A stretch of 36,380 nt of DNA from NCBI RefSeq assembly GCF_001440475.1, contig NZ_LLYB01000046.1, positions 106,851 to 143,230 of the forward strand, written 5' to 3'. The stretch is from Bradyrhizobium lablabi (GTDB lineage Bacteria > Pseudomonadota > Alphaproteobacteria > Rhizobiales > Xanthobacteraceae). The position numbers were made by a program, and so were the translations under genes. How positions within the stretch are numbered: position 1 is the stretch's first letter; each line of letters begins with the position of its first letter. This document shows, one piece after another, positions 24,752 to 32,043 of the stretch. The notes under the pieces are model-generated. The model made no database searches, had not been told where the DNA came from, and was given only the letters and a program-made list of their open reading frames with translations.

Positions 24752-25621
24752 CTAGAACTCGAACAGCCGCGCCGGATTATCGACCAGGATCTTCTGCTGC
24801 AGCTCCGGTTCCGGCGCAAACAGCGGGATCAGATCGACCAGATCACCGTCGTTGGGCATCACCTTGACATTCGGATGCGGCCAGTCGGTCCCCCAGATCA
24901 CCCGGTCCGGCGCGGTCTCGACGATACGGCGCGCGAACGGCACCGCGTCATGAAACGGCGGTCCGCCAGACGAGACGCGCTCACAGCCGCACACCTTGAC
25001 CCAACACTTCTCGTCCCGCTTCATCAGGTCGATCAGCGTCCGGAACGGAAGCTGATCGAGACCGTCAGCCGCCTTGACGCGTCCCATGTGATCGATGGTG
25101 TAGCGCACCGGCAACTTTGCGAGCATCTCGGCATATTCAGGCAGGTCGATCGCGTCGAAATGCAGGTCGATATGCCAGTTAAGCGGCGCGACCATCGCGA
25201 CGATGCGATGGAAGGCGCCCATGTCCGGCACCCCGCCGAGATGGCGCACGAAATTGAAGCGGCAGCCACGGAAGCCGCCCTCATGCAACTCGCGAAGGCC
25301 GCGCTCGGTGATGGTGTCGTCGATATTGGCCACCGCGCGAAAGGTCCCGTTGCTCACGGCAATGGCGTCGAGCGCCACGCGGTTGTCGGTGCCGTGCACG
25401 CTGGCATTGACGATGACGGCGCGGCCGATCCCGAGCTTCTTGTGCAGCGCCTGGAAATCCCCGAGCGGCGCGTCGGGCGGCGTATAGGGCCGTCCGGGTG
25501 CGTAAGGGTATTTGTCGCCGGGGCCGAAGATGTGGGTGTGGGCGTCGCACGCCAGCGCCGGCAGCTTGAATTTCGGCGTTCGCGTATCGGGATCGGGTCC
25601 GGGAATCGTGGGCTTGTTCAT
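24752..25621 (-). CDS. ligI: 2-pyrone-4,6-dicarboxylate hydrolase, LigI-like amidohydrolase
   Basis: 289 residues from ATG 25621. It is an amidohydrolase-2 TIM barrel: CDAHTHIFGP (25-34) with the strand-1 His28/His30 pair, RFNFVRHLGG, IDLHFDA, YTIDHMGR, and the strand-8 Asp in VIWGTDWPHPN. The order and length match LigI, which hydrolyses the PDC lactone to 4-oxalomesaconate in the 4,5-cleavage pathway. It is the first catabolic gene after the TetR regulator (29 bp gap). Related lactonases acting on other dicarboxylic lactones are possible, but the GalB and LigK partners support the PDC assignment. Confidence 0.84.
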   Translation of the reverse strand: MNKPTIPGPDPDTRTPKFKLPALACDAHTHIFGPGDKYPYAPGRPYTPPDAPLGDFQALHKKLGIGRAVIVNASVHGTDNRVALDAIAVSNGTFRAVANIDDTITERGLRELHEGGFRGCRFNFVRHLGGVPDMGAFHRIVAMVAPLNWHIDLHFDAIDLPEYAEMLAKLPVRYTIDHMGRVKAADGLDQLPFRTLIDLMKRDEKCWVKVCGCERVSSGGPPFHDAVPFARRIVETAPDRVIWGTDWPHPNVKVMPNDGDLVDLIPLFAPEPELQQKILVDNPARLFEF

Positions 25622-25650
25622 CGTGCTTTCTGCAGTGCTTGGCGCGATAC

Positions 25651-26376
25651 TTAGTCGGCCGGATTTTCTTTCCGCTTGCGGGCGGCGCCGACGGCGCGCG
25701 GTTGAATTGACTTGTTCCGGTGAGACGCGCCGTCAATGTGATCAACATCGGATGCCTGCAACGAAGCCACTGTCGCCGAGACGAGTTGCTCGATCGCTTC
25801 CGCCATATCGGCGCCGTCGGCCTCGCCGTGGGAGAGCCGCGTCACCCGCTCCGGATTGACGAGGGTGTAATAGAGCGCGCCGAGCAGGAACTGCGACCGC
25901 CACACGATCGTCGTCCGCGGCAGATGCGGCAGGCTTTCGCCGATGGCGTCGATGAAGGCATGCGTGGTGTCGTCGAAGATTTCCGCGATGATGCGGCCCA
26001 CCACGGCGTTGCCTTCGGCCGACATCACGGCGCGCAGCCGCGTGAACCGCGCCCCGCCGCCGGCAAGATCGGTCGAGGATGAAAACGCCGGCTGCACATA
26101 GGCCCGCACGATCGCCTCAAGCCGGTCCTGCACGTCGCGCACGCGCTGCGCCGCCACCAATAGCTCGATGCGGCGCTTGTTCATCGGGCCGCAATGGCGC
26201 TTGTAGATTTCGAGCAGCAGCCCGTCCTTGCTCTTGAAATGATAGGTGATGCTGCCCGGATTGGCGCCCGCCTCCAGCGCGATGTCGCGGATCGACACGG
26301 CATTGAAGCCCTTGGTCGAGAACAGCAATTCGGCCGCACTCAGGATGGCTTCCCGCATGTTGGGATTTCGCGTCAT
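25651..26376 (-). CDS. TetR-family repressor of the aromatic-acid operon
   Basis: 241 residues from ATG 26376. The N-terminal TetR HTH is classic: REAILSAAELLFSTKGFNAVSIRDIALEAG, then NPGSITYHFKSKDGLLLEIY (~8-58). The remaining helical domain should bind an inducer, probably an intermediate of the operon. The C-terminal ~35 residues are basic and low-complexity (RNKSIQPRAVGAARKRKEN). A perfect palindrome 24 bp upstream of its start (26400-26419), shared with the divergent binding-protein gene at 26479, is the likely operator. It would be co-transcribed with LigI to the dioxygenase and so autoregulated. Confidence 0.88.
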   Translation of the reverse strand: MTRNPNMREAILSAAELLFSTKGFNAVSIRDIALEAGANPGSITYHFKSKDGLLLEIYKRHCGPMNKRRIELLVAAQRVRDVQDRLEAIVRAYVQPAFSSSTDLAGGGARFTRLRAVMSAEGNAVVGRIIAEIFDDTTHAFIDAIGESLPHLPRTTIVWRSQFLLGALYYTLVNPERVTRLSHGEADGADMAEAIEQLVSATVASLQASDVDHIDGASHRNKSIQPRAVGAARKRKENPAD

Positions 26377-26399
26377 GGCATTTGCTTTCCGCTCTCGAC

Positions 26400-26419
26400 T
26401 TTTGTACGTTTGTACAAAA
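26400..26419. promoter_or_regulatory. TetR operator, perfect 8-4-8 palindrome
   Basis: TTTTGTACGTTTGTACAAAA: arms TTTTGTAC (26400-26407) and GTACAAAA (26412-26419) are perfect inverted repeats around a 4-bp spacer. It stands between the TetR gene and the divergent binding-protein gene, where a bidirectional repressor would bind. Confidence 0.75.
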
Positions 26420-26478
26420 TATCAGGTCTGGTCAACAAACATCTGAACGGGCCGGGAATGACAAGGGAGAGCGGCCGG

Positions 26479-27279
26479 ATGCGCCGGATCATCGTTGCGT
26501 TTCTGATCGGTGCCGGCGCACTGGCCTGGCACGGCGCCGGCCTTGCCACCGACGCCGACCTCGAAACGCGCCTGATCCTGGCGCCGTCAGGCGCGTTGCG
26601 GGCCGGACTCTATCCGGGCACGCCGACCTCGATCCTGCCGGACGCCGGCTCGGGCGAACCGCGCGGCGTCGGCCACGATCTCGGCAAGGAGCTCGCGCGG
26701 CGGCTCGGCGTTCCCTATGAGCCGGTCGTGTTTGCGAAAAATGCCGACGTCCTCGCCGCGGTCAAAAACGGAGAGGTCGATGTCGCCTTCACCAATGCGA
26801 CCGCGGTGCGGGCGCGGGATATGGATTTCGGCCCGGCCTTTCTCGAAATCGAACTCGGCTATCTCGTCTCTCGCGAATCCACGCTGACAACGCCGGCAGA
26901 AATAGATTCGCCGGGACTGCGCATCGGCGTGACCGCGGGCAGTTCCTCGGACGCCACCCTTTCGCGCGACTTCAAGCATTCCGAGATCGTCCGCGCCGCC
27001 ACGTTCGACATCGCAATCGAGATGCTGTCGGCCGGCGCGATCCATGCCTATGCGACCAACAAGGCCACGCTGTTCGAGATGGCGGAGAAATTGCCGGGCT
27101 CGAAAGTGCTCGAGGGACGCTGGGGGATCGAGCGGCACGCCATCGCCATCCCCAAAGGGCGCGAACAGGCAATGGCTTTCATCCGCCAGTTCACGAACGA
27201 GATGAAGTCGGAAGGCGTGGTCGGCGCCGCCATCTCGCGCGCCGGATTGCGCGGCGCCACGACCTCGCCTGCGGAATAG
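26479..27279 (+). CDS. Periplasmic solute-binding protein, family 3 (amino-acid/organic-acid type)
   Basis: 266 residues from ATG 26479, chosen because AAGGGAG lies eight bases upstream; ATG 26458 is in frame but lacks one. A signal peptide spans residues ~1-22 (IIVAFLIGAGALAWHGAGLA). The mature protein has the SBP family-3 layout: GVGHDLGKELARRLGVPYEPV, KNGEVDVAFTNATAVRARDMDF, LRIGVTAGSSSDATL and a C-terminal KGREQAMAFIRQF helix. It captures a small solute in the periplasm. No ABC permease or ATPase for it is nearby. It is divergent from the TetR gene across the operator, so probably induced with the aromatic operon. Confidence 0.84.
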   Translation: MRRIIVAFLIGAGALAWHGAGLATDADLETRLILAPSGALRAGLYPGTPTSILPDAGSGEPRGVGHDLGKELARRLGVPYEPVVFAKNADVLAAVKNGEVDVAFTNATAVRARDMDFGPAFLEIELGYLVSRESTLTTPAEIDSPGLRIGVTAGSSSDATLSRDFKHSEIVRAATFDIAIEMLSAGAIHAYATNKATLFEMAEKLPGSKVLEGRWGIERHAIAIPKGREQAMAFIRQFTNEMKSEGVVGAAISRAGLRGATTSPAE

Positions 27280-27336
27280 CGATGCGACGTGGCACGTGAA
27301 TTCTCAAACGATATCCAGCAACGAGGACCTTTTCTC

Positions 27337-28314
27337 ATGATTTCACGAAGAACAATTATCCGCACGATCGTCTCCGCCGCCCTCGTTTCACTCGCCGGTA
27401 CGACTGGCCATGCGGAAACGTTCCCGACCAAGCCGGTGCGCATCCTGGTGCCCTACGCCGCCGGCGGCGCGGTCGACGTCCTGGCGCGCACGCTCGGGCA
27501 ATCGCTGTCGAAGACCTGGGGCCAGCAGCCGGTCGTCGAAAATCGTCCGGGCGCCGGCGGGATCATCGCATCGCAGGCACTCACGCAATCGGCGCCGGAC
27601 GGCTACACGCTGATCCTGGTCGCCAGCGGCCATCCGCTGAACCAGTTCTTCTATCCGAAACTGCCCTACGACACCTTCAAGGACTTCACCGCCATCAGCG
27701 AGATCGCCTATTCGCCGCTCGCAATCGTGGTGTCCAAAAACAGTCCGGTGAAGAATCTGCAGGAGCTGCTGGCGACCGCGCGCGAAAAGCCTGAAACGCT
27801 GTCTTACGGCATGTCCGGCAACGGCACCTCGGCCCATCTCGCCGGCGAGTTGCTCAACTACATGGGCAAAGTCAAGATACAGGCGATCCCCTACAAGGGC
27901 GGCGCCCCTGCCCTCACCGCCGTCATTGCCGGCGAGATTCCGATGAGCGTCAATCCGCTGCCGGAAGTCGTCGGCCAGCTCGAAGGCAATGCGGTGCGCG
28001 CACTTGCGGTAACGACGGCCCAGCGCTCGAAGGCGTTGCCCGATGTTCCCACGATCGCGGAAGCTGGCGTACCCGGCTATGACGCCTCGGTCTGGTGGGG
28101 CTTTCTCGGCCCCGCAGGCATGGCGCCCGAGCTGGTCGCAAAAATCCACGCCGATCTTGCCACCGCGCTGAAAGATCCGGTCGTGCTCACCGCGCTGGAA
28201 AAAATGGGCGCCACGCCGGTCGGGAATTCACCGAAGGATTTCGACGCCTTCATGCGCGCCGAAGCGGCGAAGTGGGAGCCGGTGCTGAAAGAGGCGAATA
28301 TCAAGATGCAGTGA
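27337..28314 (+). CDS. Bug/TctC-family periplasmic binding protein (second copy)
   Basis: 325 residues from ATG 27337 with GAGGA upstream. The signal peptide ends near residue 25 (GHAET). The Bug fold is clear: FPTKPVRILVPYAAGGAVDV, VVENRPGAGGI, SAPDGYTLILVASG and a C-terminal EKMGATPVGNSPKDFDAFM. It follows the family-3 binding protein by 57 bp on the same strand and is probably co-transcribed and under the TetR palindrome. It is distinct in sequence from the Bug protein at 23734, so the locus has two binding specificities and no matching membrane subunits. The ligand is probably a carboxylate; nothing more specific is visible. Confidence 0.88.
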   Translation: MISRRTIIRTIVSAALVSLAGTTGHAETFPTKPVRILVPYAAGGAVDVLARTLGQSLSKTWGQQPVVENRPGAGGIIASQALTQSAPDGYTLILVASGHPLNQFFYPKLPYDTFKDFTAISEIAYSPLAIVVSKNSPVKNLQELLATAREKPETLSYGMSGNGTSAHLAGELLNYMGKVKIQAIPYKGGAPALTAVIAGEIPMSVNPLPEVVGQLEGNAVRALAVTTAQRSKALPDVPTIAEAGVPGYDASVWWGFLGPAGMAPELVAKIHADLATALKDPVVLTALEKMGATPVGNSPKDFDAFMRAEAAKWEPVLKEANIKMQ

Positions 28315-28342
28315 GATGGCCGCGCCGAATGCGCGGGTCAGA

Positions 28343-29635
28343 TCACCGCGCGTTCGCCGGTGCGTGCACGTGCCACAGATCGGCCCGCCAATGCAGCGCG
28401 ATCGCCAGCATCAAGGTGAGTCCGGCCGCCACGTAGAGTGTGCCGGTCGCCGCAAATCCGATCTCGTCGATCAGGCTGCCGGCGGCCAGCAGGCCGATCG
28501 GCAGACCGTAGATCACCATCATGCGCACGCCCATGACCCGGCCGCGAAAATTCTCGCTCGCGGTCCGCATCAGGATGACGGCGATCGAGATCATGGCGAG
28601 GCTTTGCGAGAAGCCCGCGACCACCAGACATACGATCGCGGTCGGCACCGTCTGCATCTGCACAAACACCAGCAGGGTCACGTACCAGATGACGGTCGCG
28701 CCGATCATCAGCCGCGCCACGCGGATGCCGCCGAACAGGCTCAGCAGGATCGAGCCGACCAGCGAGCCGATCGCAAAACTCGCCGACAGATATCCAAGCC
28801 CGGTCTGGTTGGTGCCGTAGATCGTCTTGGCGATATAGGGCAGCAGGCCGTTGGAGAGCGGATAGGCAGTCAGGTTGGCCAAAAACGCCACCCAGAGCGC
28901 GGCCTGCATCCGCGGCGTGGTCCAGCAATAGGCCACGCCCTCCTTGAGGTCGCGCAGCGGCGAGCGCTGCAACGCCTCGGCGGCGGCCTCGCCCGCCGGA
29001 TTCGGTTTCCTGGCCGGCGCCATGATGCACAGCGTCAGCGCGGTTGCGGTAAGATAGAGGCAGACGATCGCCACATAGGCCGGGCCCATGCCGAGTGCGG
29101 CAAACAATGCGGCGCCGCTCAACGCGCCGGCGATGCGCGCGGTGTCCATCGTGGTGCGCGAGATGCTGATCGCCCCGATCAACTGGCCATGCGGCATGAT
29201 GGTCGCGACCAGCGCGCTGCGCACGCCGAGGTCCGATGGGCGAACGATGCCCATCACAGCCGCGATGATGAAGACATAGAGCGGCGCGAGATGGCCCGAC
29301 AGCGCCAGCGTCATCAGCGCGGCCGCCAGCACCGCGTAGGTCGCGCGCATCATGCCCAGGAGATCGCGGTGACCGATCCGGTCGCCGACGACGCCGAACA
29401 TCGGCGCCACCAGCGTACCGATATAGCCGAGCGAAGCGAACAGAGTGAGCAACAGCACCGAGCCGGTCTCGACCAGCACGTACCAGCCGAGAATGAGCGT
29501 CTCCATCTCGAACGCCCACGAGGTGAGCAGATCGGCGGGCCACTGAAAACGGTAGTTCCTGACACGAAATGGTGCGAGCGCCGAAGGCCGCGCTGGCTCG
29601 CTCAAGATGCGTTGTCGCGATTCATCGCGGTTCAC
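28343..29635 (-). CDS. MFS transporter
   Basis: 430 residues from GTG 29635 (CAGGGCAGG just upstream; no in-frame ATG close by). Twelve hydrophobic segments are arranged in two halves. The loop between helices 2 and 3 reads GVVGDRIGHRDLLGMMRA, the MFS A-motif region in the form common to MFS_3/EntS-like exporters; the matching second-half loop is FGGIRVARLMIGA. The FRGRVMGVRMMVIYGLPIG segment is also typical of this subgroup. It lies in the inner membrane and uses the proton gradient, probably to export a small molecule. It converges with the second Bug gene 28 bp away, and no pathway link is evident. Confidence 0.86.
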   Translation of the reverse strand: MNRDESRQRILSEPARPSALAPFRVRNYRFQWPADLLTSWAFEMETLILGWYVLVETGSVLLLTLFASLGYIGTLVAPMFGVVGDRIGHRDLLGMMRATYAVLAAALMTLALSGHLAPLYVFIIAAVMGIVRPSDLGVRSALVATIMPHGQLIGAISISRTTMDTARIAGALSGAALFAALGMGPAYVAIVCLYLTATALTLCIMAPARKPNPAGEAAAEALQRSPLRDLKEGVAYCWTTPRMQAALWVAFLANLTAYPLSNGLLPYIAKTIYGTNQTGLGYLSASFAIGSLVGSILLSLFGGIRVARLMIGATVIWYVTLLVFVQMQTVPTAIVCLVVAGFSQSLAMISIAVILMRTASENFRGRVMGVRMMVIYGLPIGLLAAGSLIDEIGFAATGTLYVAAGLTLMLAIALHWRADLWHVHAPANAR

Positions 29636-29687
29636 CCTGCCCTGTTTCTTATTATGCAGAACTGGATAGCAAGCCGGGGACGGCGTT

Positions 29688-31589
29688 TCAAGCAGCCGAC
29701 ATCGCTCGTCCGCTATGCGTCAGCAACAGCCGCCTCACCTCCACGGCGGGTATCGCGGGGCTGAACAGATAGCCCTGCATCTCGTTGCAGCCGAGGATGT
29801 ACAGCAGGTTCCTCTGCTGCTCGGTTTCAACACCCTCCGCCGTCGTCATCATGTCGCTGGCGGCGGCGATATTCACCACGGCCTGGACGATCGACGAGGA
29901 AGCGCCGGGGCCTGCGATATCCCGGACGAAGGAGCGGTCGATCTTGATCTTGTCGAACGGGAATCGCTGCAGATAGCTGAGCGAGGAATAGCCGGTGCCG
30001 AAATCGTCGAGCGCGATCCGCACGCCAAGCTTGCGCAACTGGTGCAGCGCATCCAGCGCCGCGTCGTCGCGAATGAGTACGGCCTCCGTGATTTCGAGTT
30101 CGAGCCTGCTGGCAGGCAGGCCGGAGGCCGCCAGCGCTGCCGCCACGTTCAGCGCCAGCGACTGGCTCCTGAACTGCACCGGCGAAACGTTGACCGCGAC
30201 GCGGACGTGGTCCGGCCACGTGGCGGCCTCGGCGCAGGCCGCGTTGAGTACCCATTGCCCGAGTTCGTTGATGAGGCCGCTCTCTTCCGCGATCGGAATG
30301 AATTCCGCCGGCGAGATCATGCCGCGTTCGGGATGGCGCCAGCGCAGCAGCGCCTCGCAGGATGAGATCTTGCCGTCCTCGATATTAACGACCGGCTGGT
30401 AATGAGTCTCGAGGCTGCCGTCACTGATCGCCTGGCGCAGCTCGAGCTCCAGGCTGCGCCGCGCCTTGGCGCGCTGATCCATGCCGGCCTCGAAGAAGCG
30501 GTAGGTCCGCCGTCCGTCGCCCTTGGCGCCGTAGAGCGCGAGGTCCGCATTCCTCAACAACTGGTCGAGCTCCACCCCGTCGCCGGGGGCAAGCGCGATA
30601 CCGATGCTGGCATCGGTGGTGATCAGATGCCCCGTGCAATCAAGCGGCTGCCTGATCGCCGAATAGATTTCGTCAACGAGCCGCGTGGTTTCCGACCGGT
30701 CCTTGATACCGGTTTGGATGACGGTGAACTCATCGCCGCCGAGCCGGGCCGCCACATCACTTTCCTTCAGGCAAGTGCGCAGGCGCTCCGCGACGCCCTT
30801 GAGCAACTCGTCGCCCACCGCGTGGCCGAGCGCGTCATTGACGCTCTTGAACTCGTCGATGTCGATATAGAGCACGGCCAGTTGCTCGCCCGGCTGGATC
30901 GCCTTGAGCGATTGTTCCAGCCGCTCGCGGAACAGAAGCCGGTTCGGCAGCTCGGTCAGCCCGTCATAATGCGCCAGATGCGCGATCTTCTCCTCGGCGC
31001 GCGTGCGCTCGGTGATGTCTTCGATGGTGGCCACCCACCCGCCGGCCTTCAGCGGCCGGTTGATGATCTCGATCGCCCGGCCGCCCGGAGCCTGCGTGAG
31101 CTGGCGCGTGGCCCTGCCGAGCCTCACCGTCTTGATGATCGCGTTGCAGAATTCATCGACATCGCCGTCGAACGATCCGGTTTCCTTCCGGTGCGCAATC
31201 AGCCGCTGCATGGTGCAGCCGGGCTTGGCTACGTCAGGCGACAAACCGAACATATCGAGATAGGGCTCGTTGCAAATGATGATCCGCGCGGATGCATCAT
31301 AGAGAACAAGGCCTTGCGGGATGTTGTTCACGGCAATCGAGAGCTGACGCCGCTCGGCCGCCAGCCGCTGATCGGTCAGGCGATCACGCCTCACCAAGAG
31401 CCCGGCGATCACGGACAAAACCGCGACGAGCGCAAGCAGCGCCCGTTCGCGAAGACTCCACGCCGCCGGATCGGCCGCAATAACCACCGCGAGCAGGATT
31501 CCGCACACCACGAGAAGTTTGACCGTTCCGCTTCCCAGCGCGAAACCGGCCGAACCGCCTGATATTTGATGACCGCCCTGGTTGCTCAC
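29688..31589 (-). CDS. Membrane PAS-GGDEF-EAL c-di-GMP protein
   Basis: 633 residues from GTG 31589 (AAAGG eight bases upstream); the frame is open to TTG 31643. Two membrane spans (~22-39 and ~50-66) precede a PAS domain (~85-200, SIAVNNIPQGLVLYDASAR). The GGDEF domain follows with an intact GGDEF at 284-288, then EAL with CEALLRW (411-417), the DDFGTGYSSLSYL loop and AEGVETEQQ. Both cyclase and phosphodiesterase active sites look complete, so the protein could make or degrade c-di-GMP. The product-inhibition I-site, normally RxxD five residues before GGDEF, is KESD (275-278), so feedback inhibition may be reduced. The input signal and target are unknown. Confidence 0.9.
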   Translation of the reverse strand: MSNQGGHQISGGSAGFALGSGTVKLLVVCGILLAVVIAADPAAWSLRERALLALVAVLSVIAGLLVRRDRLTDQRLAAERRQLSIAVNNIPQGLVLYDASARIIICNEPYLDMFGLSPDVAKPGCTMQRLIAHRKETGSFDGDVDEFCNAIIKTVRLGRATRQLTQAPGGRAIEIINRPLKAGGWVATIEDITERTRAEEKIAHLAHYDGLTELPNRLLFRERLEQSLKAIQPGEQLAVLYIDIDEFKSVNDALGHAVGDELLKGVAERLRTCLKESDVAARLGGDEFTVIQTGIKDRSETTRLVDEIYSAIRQPLDCTGHLITTDASIGIALAPGDGVELDQLLRNADLALYGAKGDGRRTYRFFEAGMDQRAKARRSLELELRQAISDGSLETHYQPVVNIEDGKISSCEALLRWRHPERGMISPAEFIPIAEESGLINELGQWVLNAACAEAATWPDHVRVAVNVSPVQFRSQSLALNVAAALAASGLPASRLELEITEAVLIRDDAALDALHQLRKLGVRIALDDFGTGYSSLSYLQRFPFDKIKIDRSFVRDIAGPGASSSIVQAVVNIAAASDMMTTAEGVETEQQRNLLYILGCNEMQGYLFSPAIPAVEVRRLLLTHSGRAMSAA

Positions 31590-32043
31590 CCGACATGCCT
31601 TTGGAATGCGATGGGAGTCCCTGCAATGGAACTCAGACCGCAAAATCGCGTGCCCCGCGGCATTGTTGCGCCGTACTGATGGAAGTCGCGTTACAACTTG
31701 CAGTTAGCAATCGGTTACCTCGCGCACGCGTCGGCCCCGATCGGCAATCCCAAATCAAGAGGTTATCGGGAGGCGGCTCACGGGCCGCGGCTCTCGTACG
31801 AAGTGGTAAATGAACGATTAATTCAGAGCATGCGTCGCGCGCGACCGAAAATGCAAGAAAGCCCTTGTTTTCCGGCACAACTCGCATCCGTCAGCGCTGA
31901 CGGAGCTCCGCTGCGAAAACGAATCCTGACCGAGATGCCGCAGATTTAGCTGATACGGAAATGCGCCGGTTTAACCGTTTCGCTATTTGGCGCCGCCCAT
32001 AATGGAAATCAGACCCCAATTCTAGAGATCCAGGTTCAACACC
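31590..32043. other. Intergenic region with an 18-bp perfect palindrome
   Basis: No convincing gene is seen in these ~450 bp between the divergent GGDEF-EAL and HerA-like genes. The notable element is TCCGTCAGCGCTGACGGA at 31887-31904, a perfect 18-bp palindrome without a following T-run, so more like an operator than a terminator. Promoters for both flanking genes must lie here; I could not place them with confidence. Confidence 0.5.

Noticed and set aside
28316..29764. Plus-strand open frame (~482 codons) opposite the MFS gene
   Set aside because: Low-complexity His/Arg/Gln-rich translation, antisense to a clear 12-helix transporter; no ribosome site.
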